Positions 1 to 12,111 of a stretch of DNA of 64,000 nt are shown one piece after another. The stretch comes from Adenanthera pavonina. Lineage: Eukaryota > Streptophyta > Magnoliopsida > Fabales > Fabaceae. The position numbers and the translations under genes were made by a program. The notes beneath the pieces are model-generated. The model was given only the letters and a program-made list of their open reading frames with translations, was not told the origin of the DNA and did not search any database. Position 1 is the first letter of the stretch. The number at the start of each line of letters is the position of its first letter. The stretch covers positions 13,626,001 through 13,690,000 of the forward strand of contig JAIVEN010000014.1 in the NCBI GenBank assembly GCA_026686845.1, in the 5' to 3' direction.

Positions 1-430
1 TTATTTAAATACAAAAAAATTGAAAAATATATAAATATATAATATATGGTGAGTTTGTAGGCTAACCCGCCAACCCACCTTGATGGTCATGAGTTGGGCA
101 AATCTTAACCAGCAAAAAAAAAAAAAGGGACTGACCCGATCCAACCTGTATTCTGGTAGTGCACAGTGGGTTAGCCTGTTTTAGGGCGAGCTGTCCCATT
201 TCCCAATTTTAAATAATGCTTAAATCTGATTTAGTCAAATAAGCATATAAAAAAATATAAAAACTCGGATATCAAAGAGAAAAATTCTAAGGGACGTAAC
301 AGGTGAATCAATTAAATTGCTTTGAATATAAATATATTTATTTATACACATATACATAGAGTGAGAGAGATGGAATGGAAGATCAACGTAATTTGTCTTT
401 CCCCTATGCCTATCCTTTCCACCAGCAGAG
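1..430. other. AT-rich left edge with a degenerate repeat
   Basis: No gene is visible. Roughly 45-215 carries C-rich and G-rich words of the type gggttagcctg and cccgccaaccc, which look like the two arms of a decayed dispersed repeat. The rest is AT-rich. The last twelve bases (419-430) are one copy of the duplication that flanks the LINE to the right. Confidence 0.4.
419..430. repeat. left target-site duplication of the LINE
   Basis: The twelve bases ccaccagcagag lie directly beside the T-run that represents the LINE's A-tail. They match 6423-6434 (ccaccagccgag) at 11 of 12 positions. Confidence 0.7.
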
Positions 431-696
431 TTTTTTTTTACCGAAAGAATTAAATTGCATTACTGAATAAACCCAACTACAAAGCTTGATGTTTAACATT
501 TAAAAACCTAAACAAGATACCAACCTAGTTCGAAAAGTAACACAAACATACTGAAACCTAATAAAAGTGCTAAAATCCTAAATAAGAACAAGGCCAGTAG
601 ATTTGAGAATGCCTAGCCTATGCCTTCACGATCCATCACCTATAAATGTGAGCCATTAGAGGAAATATGCAGCCCTGTAACATCATTCTGAAGAAT

Positions 697-3600
697 CTAA
701 AGAAAAGGAGTTGGTGGTATTGAGACCCACTCTTTCAGGTCCAACCCCTTTGATCCAATAGCTGCCAAGCAATCAGCAGCCAAATTTCCTTTCCGTTTAA
801 TTAACAAGAAGGAAACTGAATTACATAATGCTATAGAGCTGAAAATTTCCTCTAATTCCCATGTCCATTTCCTTGGGCTTCCTTTGGAATTTTTCTTTCT
901 CACGTACCCAAACAATTCAGCGCAATCTAGCTCAATAATGACATATGGGTATTGGCAAGCTAATTCAAGAGCTTTTTGTAATGCTTTTAGTTCAGCTACG
1001 AATGTTGAGTCCACCTGCACTTGATCCAACCAACTGCCAATGAAGCAGCCATTGGAGTCCCGACACACAATGCCTATCCCTCCAATATTAGAAGAATATA
1101 AGTAGGATCTATCGCAGTTTATTTTCATTGTCCCTTCTGGTGGAACTTCCCATTTATTATGTTGTAGAATCAGAAACTCTATCGAGGGAGCTTGAAGATA
1201 TTGATTTGTGCTCCAGTACTCATGGACATTTGCTGCAGCTTGCTTTAATACACGACTTGGGTCCACTTGTTCAATCCTAAAAACTGAATTACAGTGTTCT
1301 TTCCAGATATTCCAGCATAAGATGGCGAAATAAGCCTTGCTTTCCACCTCAAATGCATCAGTACCTGCAAAAAAATTTAAACAACACAGATTGAAATTTT
1401 GGATATTGTTAGCATTTAACGTGAGAGTCTAAGGACTGCCAAACCACGTGGTGACAGTCTAGGGACACAGAAATAGCAGGTGCTCAAGTGTTTCGTTCTC
1501 ACTCACACATAGGGCATAAAGGGTTAACTTTGCATCTCCGTTTAAACAGTGCCTCATTTGTTGCAAGAACTCCATTCAATGCTCTCCATATAAAATGCCT
1601 CACCTTCGGAGGAGTTTTCAACTTCCACACCTCCTTCCATAGCCTCCTTGGAATTTGACATGGGCTACTTGGGTCATTAGGCCTACTTGTCATCAATTCT
1701 GCCACCATTACCTGATAGCCGTCTTTTGCTAATGGCCAGATCAGTTGATCCTTCCTATTGCTTCTCAGTAAAGGGATTTGCTTAATAACCTCCAAATCAT
1801 TACTTGCTATCAATCCTTCTAGAGGAGCCAAATCCCATTTACCATTATGCATTAAATCAGCCACCATTAAGTTCCTGTATTGCTGTTCACGAGGCAGGCA
1901 TGTTAAAGTTCCACTTATAAGGCCCGGAATCCATTTATCTTGCAAAACATTGACCGACTTGCCATCCCCAATCTTCCACATCAAATCCCTCATCAACAAA
2001 TTCCTACCTTCAATTATACTACTCCATTCCCATGATGCTTTCGCCCCCTTTGTTGCTTGTAAAACTGTGACATTGGGAAAATACACACCATGTAACACTT
2101 TCACCCATAATGCATTCAGATTTTCCAGTATTCGCCAAGCTGTTTTAGCCAATAATGCATCATTAAATCCCATAAAGTCTCGGAACCCCGTACCCCCATC
2201 TTGTTTGGATTAAGTTAACTTTTTCCATGCTTTCCAATGTATCTTTCCTCCCCCCTCCTCGTGACTCCAGGAGAAATTGGCAACTAGACTGTCTAATTCC
2301 ATACATTTTTTTTTTGGAAGTTTAAAACATGACATAGGGTATATGGGGATAGCATTGATCACTACCTTGATCATCACCTCTCTTCCTGCAAAGGACAACA
2401 TTTTTTGTTTCCAACTCTGCAGTTTCCTAGCTATTTTATCTCTTACATGTTCCAAAGCTATCACTTTTGACCGTCCCCATAACATCAGGAGTCCTAAATA
2501 CTTCCCCGAATCATTTAGATCTTCTACCCCTAAAATCCCATTAATCCTCTCTTTAACATTCTTTGGTGTATTAGAGGAATAGAATACACATGATTTTTCC
2601 AAATTTATTTTTTTGCCCTGAAGCTACACAATATGCATTTAAAATTTCCATCATACAACGGCAATATTTCTCAGTGGCCTTTAAAATATAATGGTGTCAT
2701 CTGCAAACAAACAATGGGTGATCTGTGGACATCGCTTGGCCTATTTAATGCCTTTTAATTCCCCCCGATTAGTATACCAAGAAATCATTTAAGATAATAC
2801 ATCCGAGGCTAGAAGAAATAGGAAAGGTGATAAAGGATCTCCTTGTCTCACCCCCCTTTCAAGAACTACCTGGCCTATTGTCTTCCCTAAAAGCTGTATA
2901 TTAAATCTTACTGTTCTCACACATGCCATAACCCATCTAATCCATTTCTCTGCAAACCCCATTTTCCACAAAACCCCTTCCAAGTAGTCCCATTCCAATC
3001 TATTATATGCTTAATTCATATCCATTTTAAAGGCCAAATCAAAAGTATTACCCTGTTTTTTCCTCTTCAAAAAATGAAAGGCTTTATGTACAATTATAAT
3101 ATTATCCTGAATTAATCGTCCCAGAATAAATGCTCTTTGTTGTTCAGATACACAATCATCCAAAATATATTTCATCCTATTAGTTCAAATCTTTGAAATT
3201 ATCTTGTAAGCAAAATTACAAAGGCTAATAGGACGAAACTGATTTATTGATTCCGGCCGATCAATTTTAGGAATAAGTATCAAATTTGTTTCATTTAGTT
3301 TCACAACATTCCCATCCAATTCAAAGAAATCAAGCACCATATCAAAAATAGAATGTTGTACCTCTTCCCAAGTTGTTTTATAAAAATGTCCAGAGAATCC
3401 ATCTTACCCTAGTGCCTTTGTAGCGCCCAGTTGGAAAACTGCCTCTTTCACTTCTTCCCTTGTAACTCCTTGACATAGTCCTTTATTCTGTTCCTCAATA
3501 ATTTTTGGCTGGATGAAGTTTAAGGCCACCTCAATATTCCTGCTACCACCTGAACAAAGTTGAATAGAAGTTTACCACTAACTGATTTACATCTTCTTCT

Positions 3601-4750
3601 TTCTCTACCCATTGCTCTTCTTCATCTTTTAAATGCACAATCAAGTTCTTGGATCACCTATTGATGGTACTTGCATGGAAGAACTTGGTATTCTGATCAT
3701 TGGCTGTAATCCAATTCACCCGTGCCCTTTGGCACCAGTAAATTTCCTCTCTTTGCCATGCTTGTTCCAATTGTAATTCAAGTTCATTAGCCATGCACAC
3801 ACTTTCCTCAGTAAAGATTTCAATGTTTCATCAGCAACCCATTGATGATCTTGTTACCATTTGGAAAAGCATCTTTGCTCCATTTAATAAGTTCACCTCT
3901 ACATCTATCACGTCTTTTGATAAACCTCGTCATTCGACTTCCATCATTAACCATCCATAACACCCAACTTTTCCTCACAATCTCCATAAACACAGGATGA
4001 GTCACCCATACCACTTCATACTTAAAGGTTTTTGGTGTACGAGTATCCCTATAACACAAGTTAATCAATAACATATGATGGTCAGATGCTACTAGTTCTA
4101 AATGAAACACCAGATCTTTTAGGAAGTCTTCTTTAAAGGCAAGATTACCCATGGCTCTATCAAGTTGTTTGTTTACATGATGGATTCCTAATCTTTTGTT
4201 GGTCCATGTGAAGCGAGCCCCTTTGATTTCAATATCTGTCAGGTGACAATCAGCAATGAAACACTGAAAATTAACAATCTTATGCAAAGCTCTTGGTTTA
4301 CCTCCCATTTTCTCACTCTGAGACAACATATCATTAAAGTCACCCACACATAGCCATATTCCCTCCATTTTCGCTGCTATGTTTCGAACTTGCCTTCACA
4401 CTTGCATTCTATCATTTTCCCCTAGGGGGCCATATATAAGGGTAATAAAATTAGGAACATCAAGTACAGTGGAATTCACCCTTGTATAAATCATATTCTT
4501 AGAACTAGATAAAATCTCTAAGGTGACATCGTTATTCCACCAGACAACTAACCCTCCAAAAAGTCCCAATGGATAAACATACCACGCATCAGACATATGG
4601 CATCTCCTTCTTATTCGGTCCAGTTTCGTTGTTCTCTGTTGTCTCCATTAAGAAAAGAACGGAGGGTTTGTTGCGATACAGAGCTGCCTTTAGGGTTTTG
4701 ATCGTCAGAGGAACCCCCAACCCTTGCCAATTCCATGAAATAAGATTCAT
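697..4750 (-). pseudogene. LINE ORF2: endonuclease, reverse transcriptase, RNase H (broken)
   Basis: ORF2 starts at an ATG at 4750 with the endonuclease opening MNLISWNWQGLG, continues through FLMETT, GDFND (near 4340) and VASDHH (near 4080), then enters the reverse transcriptase. There GVRQGDPLSPFLF lies near 2840-2890 and the catalytic FADD at 2696-2707. The zf-RVT part ends in CKVNPLCPMC near 1500, followed by an in-frame TGA at about 1499. The RNase H domain (697-1347) keeps NCD, AELKAL and ELDC, the three acidic positions expected of the fold. At least four frame changes or stops interrupt the reading, for example near 4600, 2999 and 2210. The protein would nick target DNA and copy the element's RNA, but this copy cannot make it whole. 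Confidence 0.88.
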
Positions 4751-4767
4751 GGTGACTGGGTGGCTGT

Positions 4768-6170
4768 TTAAGGCCAGCCACCATCGCCCTCAGCTTGCTT
4801 GTCTTCACACCTACTGTCTTGCCCAGTTTTGAAAACGAACCAATCACATGGAAATTCAAAGCTTTCATCCTCCTCCTCTTTACTCTGAATAGTTGGATTC
4901 CGCACTTGGGTTTCTCGAATGCTTTGCTTAACTCTCCAAACACTTCGCTTTCTCACCTCCTTGTTTTTCCTCATTGTCTCTGTAGCCTCCTCAATGATGG
5001 TAAATTCCGTCACAATATATGTTGAAGGTTTTAAAGGTTTGTCAATGCTTTTAGATATATCGTCTTCGTCAGCAAGGTTTTCAACCACACATTGCTCTGG
5101 ATCATTTGCCACCTGTATACCATGCTCCTTACCCATTCGAGGTATAGCAGATAAATTTTGGGTCTGCGGCTCATCCCTCAGCTCTTTAATAACAATTCCA
5201 TGCACTTTGCATCTGGCCCATGTATCACCAAGGCCCAATAACTCATTGCCCCTCTAGCAGCCCTTATCACTATCTGTTATCACTCCCTTTCCTTTTATAT
5301 CACGTGACAGTTTTCCCACTCCCCAAGCATTATCCTCCTGTTGCACCACATGAGCCGTAAGATTTGCTACCCCACTACCCACTCTTTCCACCAAACTAAC
5401 TTCCCCATCATTTTCCGATTTTGATGTTTTGTCACACTCCAACTCCAAGCCGCCGTTGTCTTCCTCTAACCACTCACGATTCCAAATCACCATAGCATCT
5501 TCTCGATTCTTCACCTGCTGTGCTGCCATGAAAAGCCCAATCCCATGCTGCCCTTTTTCATTCGATGTTCGTCCCTTCGTTGAGCAGGACCTTTTTTCAT
5601 GTCCTATTGTCCCACAAGAATAACAGAAATCAGGCAAATGCTCATATTTGACAGACACCCATACATCTGTTTATTCGGCCTTAGAGCCCAAAAACCAGAC
5701 ACTAAAGGTTGCCGAAGATCGATCACTATACATGCATGAATGAAACTTCTCACCAACCTCCCATTAACCTTCGATTTCTCATATTTGACTAACATCCCCA
5801 CCACCTCACTAAATGTTGGTATATTCTCTTCCGTCATCGCCTCCAAAGGTAGGTTGTGGAATTGCACCCAAAAAGGAGAACGATTGAACATCACTTCCTC
5901 TAAGACCATAAAATCCAACCTTGGCTGGACCTGCAGCAACTATTTTTGAATTGACCACGGTCTTCCTTGAAGAACTTTCTTGTAATCCTTCTCATCGTCA
6001 AAATGGAAAAGATACATTCCTCCTTTTTGCACAATAATCTCAAAGTCATTGGAAAAGTTCCGACCTTTTTGAATCATCTCAAGCACCTTCTTCCTATTCA
6101 AGCTTTTTTGGGTGATCAACTTGCCCACCAAAACTCCACCTCCCTTCAAAGTGGAATCATCCGGTTACAT
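4768..6170 (-). pseudogene. LINE ORF1: DUF4283 / CCHC nucleic-acid-binding protein (broken)
   Basis: Three overlapping pieces in different frames reconstruct a plant LINE ORF1. 5940-6149 carries a DUF4283-like fold (MYLFHFDDEKDY, LQGRPWSI). 5604-5939 continues it (PFWVQFHNLPLEAMTEE). 5254-5658 opens with a CCHC knuckle, CYSCGTIGHEKRSC, near 5580-5625. 4768-5238 is a charged tail of low recognisability. In this family the protein binds the element's RNA. Frame changes near 5940 and 5650 and a stop near 5250 make it non-functional. ORF1 is followed within about 20 bp by the ORF2 start, the usual close spacing. Confidence 0.78.
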
Positions 6171-6422
6171 GGATAGTTGAACACGCCTCAATCCACCCAT
6201 TGTTCCTTCCATTGAGCCAACCCTCAATGCCCTATAGTAAACACTCTACTCACTCTCAAGAACACCCACTAACTCTCCCTTACTCACACTCAACTCAACC
6301 AGTAAAGATGCACACGCTTAAACACCTCTCACGATGGAGAGAGACAAAACCCCCACTCAGGAGAGAAAGTCAAAAAGAGGGCTCTCCCTCCATCTTAAAT
6401 CAACTTTCTTTCTGCTCAACCA

Positions 6423-6434
6423 CCACCAGCCGAG
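6423..6434. repeat. right target-site duplication of the LINE
   Basis: Partner of 419-430, 11 of 12 bases identical. It marks the 5' end of the minus-strand LINE at 6422. Confidence 0.7.
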
Positions 6435-7945
6435 TTACAAGTTAAAACTTACAACCATAATCTTATCTCAAATAGCAAGCCCACGAATGCTCACCATCAA
6501 TATTTTGTTCAGAACTTTAAAATTGAATAAAAATATTATATTATTTTAATTTAATTTAAAACATAAACGGCGCACATATATATAATTTAAAAGTAGAAAT
6601 AAAATGTGCACAATTTTAATGAAATTAATACAAATATGTATAATCTATTTATTTCTGCACGTTTTTTTTTTAATATCTTAATCCTCAAACATGTTCTATA
6701 TGCATATAAAAAGATATGAATATGATAACTTCATTTAAAAAGTAAAGCTTCTGAGACCATCATTCTTTAGGAACCGTATTGAACGGTGAACAAAAACAGC
6801 AGTCCTATATTTTTTTCGGTAAAAAATACAGTCTTATAGAATCAGGAAGTAAGAGAGATTTGAAAATTTTCGGCCGGCTATAATTTATTTACTATATTTT
6901 TTATTTTGGATGTGCATCGTGTGCGTGTCTTTTTTTTCCCCCCTAAAAAAAGGGCTTCATAAAGCCCAAAAGATAAAGGATCTGTGAATGACACTTTTTT
7001 TACACTCTTGCATATATAAGCCGCATAAACACTCTGATTTTCTCGAAACTCTAATTAATTGTACCTGCATAATTGTGTTTTATTCTTTTATCCATTAACT
7101 AGATGATATATACCTTTTGAAAAAACATAGAACTTTTGAAAATTTTTGTCCATATCATTCTTGTTATCCCCACACGTCTAAAAATCAAACTTAGTAGAAT
7201 CTACTCACTAATATTTGGTTGATACAAAAAGCCCGAACTTCAGACATATTAGATATCAAGAATTAAAATGCTGCTATTAACAATACCATTTCATATACAC
7301 AATAATGTTGATCACTTGTTAAATTCCAACATTGAATTTATCCTACTGCAATTATCCACAACCCATCCAAAAGCACCTAAAATCCAACAATCACTGAAAA
7401 CGATTCAAATTCGTGGGGTGTGTAACTGAAACAGAAGCACAAAATTGGATTTTTGGGGATATTTATTATAAAAAATAATTGAATGTTATAGTACAAATAA
7501 TAAAATTTATATTTTTATTTAAAGCAAAACAATAATTTATTTTTACTATTTTTGTCATAATTATGTTGATTTGAAAATTACAAATTTATCTTTTTTATTA
7601 AACATAGAAATTATTTTCAATAAATGTAAATTATCTAAATTAATTAAATAATCACAATAAACTGAAAATAATCTCTACATACTACATGTGATGGGTTTAC
7701 TCTCTTTTCTTTTTTTGGTGGATCGAAGTCCGAAGATGTGTTTACTTAAAAAGTTATAATTTCATTGGATTAGTTTTATCATTATAAATTCCCATTACTA
7801 AATGATTCGAAGGTTCTGTGATATATGTTATCTTTTTGTCCGACAAGATCCATGACTGAAACACAGCAGATGATGAGAAAGCAGAGTCCCCAAGTTTGAA
7901 CGCAGCAAATGGTAATAAATTGAAATAAAATTAAAGCCACAGACC
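6435..7945. other. AT-rich intergenic sequence
   Basis: I see no gene, conserved ORF or clear transposon here. The sequence is AT-rich with short homopolymer runs. Confidence 0.5.
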
Positions 7946-7950
7946 AAAAA
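7946..7950 (-). terminator. RNA polymerase III T-run terminator
   Basis: Five A on the plus strand are five T on the minus strand, one base past the 3' end of the tRNA-Asp gene. This is the standard Pol III stop. Confidence 0.75.
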
Positions 7951-7951
7951 T

Positions 7952-8023
7952 CGCCGTTGCCGGGGATCGAACCCGGGTCACCCGCGTGACAGGCGGGAAT
8001 ACTCACCACTATACTACAACGAC
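7952..8023 (-). tRNA. tRNA-Asp (anticodon GTC)
   Basis: The minus strand folds into a complete 72-base cloverleaf. A 7-bp acceptor stem pairs GTCGTTG with CAACGGC, with one G-T pair and discriminator G. The anticodon loop is CCTGTCACG between CCCGC and GCGGG stems, giving anticodon GTC. The T arm contains GGTTCGATCC. The A box (TAGTATAGTGG) and B box are intact. There is no intron, and CCA is not encoded, as expected of a nuclear gene. A T-run follows at once. It reads away from ndhU, whose ATG lies 140 bp off. Confidence 0.97.
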
Positions 8024-8163
8024 TTTGTTGATGATGATCTGCGTTAAAATTATTCAAATATAAGTATAATCCTTGTGACAATTGGTGGCCCAAAACGGAT
8101 AAACGATGAAGGGCGTAGAGGTAGAATAGAAGGATGCTCAGTTAACGGAGGCAGAGAGAGGCA

Positions 8164-9350
8164 ATGGCTGTATCGTCCGCCACCGCCACGGTGTCCTTTC
8201 CCGGCAACAATGTTCATGCGACTCAGGCACCCAAGTTTGGATTCTCGACTTTTGTCAGCTTTTGCGTGAAGCCCCGTAGATTTTGCATCAGAAGCTCCAC
8301 TGCCGGTGATTCTTCGCCTGACATTACTGCCACACAAGCTGATTCTGAGACTGCCATTGAAGTTCCAAAAGAATCTTCCTCTCTGATTTCTGCTCTTAAC
8401 GTCGAAAGGGCTCTCCGTGGCATACGTAATTCCTTCTTCCTTTTAATGGAAAACCCCTTCTTTATTCTTCATTTGTTGGTTAGAATTGCATTGGATTGAC
8501 GGAGGTTTAGCTTAGAATGCAGCAATTACAGACGTTGACCATTATGGTAGACTCGGCATTCCCCGAGGAAGTTCATTCGAAAAGGTAGTGACAAGGGCGA
8601 AGTGCCTTTCATTAATTGCTCACTCTACTTTGGTTTTCTTCGTTTGATTCTTCAACTTATATGTAACAGGTGGCAGTAGCGTATAATAATACGGTTGAAG
8701 AATTGAAGAAGGAAGGGTTAGAGGAAGACGAACTGAACAAGAAGCTGGAACATCTCAAAGTCAGTAAGCAGTGCCCAATATGCATGTATATGTAGAGTAA
8801 TCAATTAGTTCATGTATATATACTATATTTGAACCCATGAGTATGTAGATAGATTCGAAAGATCATCAATGATTTTGTATGTGGTCTCCAATGGATATAT
8901 AATAGGAATCATATTCAATTTTATCATCTAAAGAAGAGAGAAGAATTTATGATTGGAGCTTGGCTAGGACGGAGAATATAGAACAATACGTTTGGCCCTT
9001 CGAGGTTGACATAATGCAAACCCCTCAAGGCACTCCCCCTCCACAGGTATTTCTTGATTACTCCCTGTCCCTTTAGTTTCATTTTGAAAACTTAACATTA
9101 CTTTAAATTCTTTATCATCATATTGTTGAAGGTGTTTTCATTTAGCAGCATCAGTACTATATATTTGTGCAGATTTCTGTGCACATATATATATATATAT
9201 GTAAAAGTGAAGTAAATTGCATAAATTAGAATGTAATGATGTTTCATTTCATGACAGGAGCCAGAGGACGAGGGACCTACCAGAGTGGTTGGGTACTTCC
9301 TATTGGGATGGATAGTAATATCATGTATTCTATCGATCGCACTAAATTAA
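8164..9350 (+). CDS. ndhU: NdhU, J-like subunit of the chloroplast NDH complex
   Basis: Five exons: 8164-8425, 8523-8584, 8670-8759, 8906-9046 and 9258-9350, all GT-AG, joining to 215 codons plus stop. The first ~60 residues are rich in Ser, Thr and Ala, with basic residues and no early acidic ones, as in a plastid transit peptide. Next comes a J-like fold (DVDHYGRLGIPRGSSFEKV to EERRIYDWSLARTEN) that lacks the HPD triad of true DnaJ proteins. The C-terminus is one membrane segment (VVGYFLLGWIVISCILSIAL). This order is that of NdhU/CRRL, which with NdhS and NdhT forms part of the ferredoxin-binding side of the thylakoid NDH complex and supports cyclic electron flow. Length matches the family. 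All key blocks are intact, so the gene looks functional. Confidence 0.92.
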
Positions 9351-10079
9351 CGATCAGAAGGGATGCTGGTTTATGGTTCACGGGTTCAGACACGTTCCCT
9401 CGTTCTTGGAATACTTGTACAAATACTTTGGTCTTTTATTAATCTAAACTCATGGATTTATATATTGTTCATAATTGCACACGGTTCCGGTAACAAGCAC
9501 CAAAAAAAGGCGTACACGCAAGCAAACTTGGGACAGGAATGTGATTCTCAATTCACTTTTTTGATATTATATTATGAATGAAACAAAAGAAAACGGAATG
9601 ATGAATGCCACAGGAATCTAAAACCTAGCTAAAGTTGGTGATACAAACTGTCCTGTCAGTACATCACATTTCCATCCTTACTTCAACTTGTGCCCTCGTA
9701 TTATGAACCTCCCTTGCTAGTGCTTGCACCTTAATAATGATGAAGCCACTTGGTGGATTTCTTCCCACAAATTTAATTATTCTCACGTCGAAGCAGCTTC
9801 AGACTTAAATCACAGAAAGTGGAATGGAGATACGTTGAAGCTTTCGCTGCTTGATCTGTCAATAAAGAGACTATTGAATTTGAAGACTCTTCTGAAATGC
9901 CAGAGTTCGCCTATGTGCCCTGTCAACATGCTTCCAACTCTGTTAAAGTTTTTCAGATTCTCCACGTTCCCACTTTCTTCCATGCTTCTCTGCTATCCTT
10001 ACAAAACGTGACACTTTGATTTGTGCACACCACTTAATTGAATAGTTTCTAAATTTTTTAAAAAGAGTAAAATAGATGG
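9351..10079. other. ndhU 3' flank
   Basis: Holds the 3' UTR of ndhU; a plausible poly(A) region lies near 9570-9600. Beyond that I see no gene. The short frame at 9724-10011 has no recognisable content. Confidence 0.45.
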
Positions 10080-10622
10080 ACTTGTACCCCTGTTTGTTTT
10101 TGTTTGGTACAATGGGAGGAAGGGAATTTGCTCCCCTACCCTTCATAAAATATATTCATACCAAACAGCAGGAGGGGAGTTGCTCCCCACCCTTGTTTGG
10201 AATGATATTTTGAGGGGGAGGGGCGAAACTCCCCTCCCCTCCCCTCCCCTCCCCTCAAAATGTGCCCCCCAAATTGGGGGGACACGGCGGGAACAACTCG
10301 ATGTTCTCCTTTTTTTTTATATATAAAAAATATTTTAAATTTTATATTTTAAAAAGTAAGTATACAAAAATTTAGTATTGAGTGTAAACTATTAAAGTAT
10401 AATTTTATACTCATACAAATGATAGAAAATTTTTTTAAATTCAAAAATAAAATAATCAAATTATTATTAACTTTTCTCCCCTCCCCTCTCCTCTTGAACC
10501 AAATTACTTTTCATTAAAATTCCTCCCCTTCCCTTCCTTTCCCTCCATATCTCATCTCTCATCCTATCCCCTTCGCTTCATTAAAATCCTTCCCTTCCCT
10601 CCTACCAAACAAAACCTAGTTA
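10080..10622. mobile_element. GTTTGG-ended MITE-like repeat
   Basis: The left end reads gtttttgtttggtac, followed by a purine-rich ggaggaaggga. The right end read backwards is ggttttgtttggtag, then ggagggaaggga. These form imperfect inverted repeats of about 25 bp. The inside holds more inverted pieces (ccaaacag, cttgtttgg) and pyrimidine-purine blocks but no ORF. This is the pattern of a non-autonomous DNA transposon, perhaps hAT-related. A clean target duplication was not found, so the exact ends are uncertain. A similar element lies at about 25988-26455. Confidence 0.45.
10229..10256. repeat. (CTCCC)n minisatellite
   Basis: About five head-to-tail copies of ctccc inside the MITE-like repeat. 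Confidence 0.85.
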
Positions 10623-10624
10623 GA

Positions 10625-12111
10625 AAGGGTAAGTTAAAATTTTTAGAAACTTAAATGAATTGAAAATGCAAGCAAGCAAGCTAAGGGGTGTGTGAGGAGA
10701 ATCTAGGAGGAAACCAGGAAAATAAAATATTTTGGAAGTAATGATACTCATGTTATAAACTCAGGGAATAAGTGTTATATTTTTAATTTTAAAGTTATGA
10801 AACACTATTAAATATTGATTTTTTTAGTAAATTATATTTACTAATTTTCATGTAACGTAATAATAGTACATCTACATTTAAATTTTTAGGTAAGCTTAGT
10901 TTCTTTTTTTTTTTTTTCTCTTTGTCCAAATGTTTTGATTTGTACTGCTGAATTTCAGTTCAAATATGGCCATTCCATGATGATTACTTAAGACTCCAAC
11001 AATGAAGGGCCAAAGCAATTATTTCATTTCATAACCTTCTCATTTTGGAATGTCTTCCTGAATTTAGTTTCATTTCGTTTCGTGCAATATTCATGGTACA
11101 AAATTGTTGTCGGATTAGATCTCTTTCTCAGAAGAGAACCCAACCAAGCCTGGTAGCCCTAGCTGTGATGTGATCATGGAGGCGCCCATAAGCGACTATT
11201 CAGAACACACAAGTGATGTCAATGGCGGGTATGGTTCCAATGCTAATAAGCTGGTCAAGTGGCATATGTAGCTGAATTATGGTCCCCTACGTGAATATTG
11301 CTTTGTACTCTCTGATCTTGATTTTATTGTCTCTATTAATCATACTGCAATCCCTATTCTTCAATCTTTGTTTACTTCTGGAGTTAACTAGAATTGTTCT
11401 ATAGCACAGTACAGAATCTTTCCTGTTTTGTTTTCTCCCACAGCACATCAAAGAATCTAATATAAACTAATAATTCAATATTAACTGTTTTTTGATAAAT
11501 AGATAGTCCAATAAATGATTATAATCGACACCGTTTTATTTTAATGAATAATTAACACTGTTAGTAAACGGGCAGGTGCTGCCATTATACCGTGTTACTT
11601 TCATCAACAGAAGTATTTCTGTACTACAATAAAATTTAATCATTTGCTAAATAAAATCATTCAAACCACAATATTAATATAAATGGTTACTTTATGAGTC
11701 CTTAGCGACTTTTCAATTTTCATGGGACCTCTCCTGTTTATGGAGGGTCCTTCTCCCGCATCAGATGTATGACAGAAACACACCCTTATCAGAATTTTCC
11801 CAGATTATTGCCTCCTTTTTATATCCACGTACACACAGATATACCTATTTTTCTCCTTTCCCTTTCTGAGTTTCACGAGAACATGTTAGCATTTTAAAAT
11901 GCTACCTTTTTTACTTTCTCAAAATAATTCCAACCATTTGATTACAAGGCTTTTCTTCTTTAATATTACAAGACATAGAGAAGCTGATATTAATTATGCA
12001 ACGATGATAGTTGTTTTGTAAATCAAGGAACAATCCCCTAAACTAGACATCAAACACTGAAACACAAACTTCGACGACAAACAGGAAGAAAACTAGGAAA
12101 GTTGATGGAGC
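10625..12111. other. intergenic, 3' flank of the MYB gene
   Basis: Mostly AT-rich sequence with no clear transposon. One less AT-rich patch at about 11100-11290 contains the small frame listed at 11176. The right end holds the 3' UTR of the minus-strand MYB gene. Confidence 0.45.
11176..11271 (+). other. small ORF of 31 residues, possible exon relic
   Basis: ATG to TAG, starting MEAPISDYSEHTSDVNGG and ending KLVKWHM. Its composition (few AT-rich codons, mixed polar residues) looks more protein-like than the surrounding DNA. I do not recognise it, and no neighbouring exon or splice signal confirms it. It could be a gene fragment or chance. Confidence 0.2.

Larger units (their letters stand above)
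431..6422 (-). mobile_element. L1-type LINE, near full length, decayed
   Basis: This non-LTR retrotransposon of about 6 kb reads right to left. Visible in order: a leader of about 250 bp, an ORF1 with a DUF4283-like domain and a CCHC knuckle, then an ORF2 with endonuclease, reverse transcriptase, zf-RVT and RNase H domains. The element ends in a short A-tail, seen as nine T on the plus strand at 431-439. It is flanked by a 12-bp duplication with one mismatch (419-430 and 6423-6434), which fixes both ends and argues that it is complete rather than 5'-truncated. Several stops and frame changes break both ORFs, so it cannot move by itself. The mismatch in the duplication and the number of lesions suggest a moderately old insertion. 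Confidence 0.9.

Noticed and set aside
697..1347. RNase H frame as a host gene
   Set aside because: It is in the expected position as the last ORF2 domain of the surrounding LINE, with zf-RVT directly upstream.
1499..2602. Plus-strand frames opposite the LINE
   Set aside because: They are complements of the reverse transcriptase and zf-RVT coding strand.
8050..8423. Minus-strand frames opposite ndhU exon 1
   Set aside because: Shadows of the real plus-strand exon, which joins cleanly to four more exons with conserved NdhU content.
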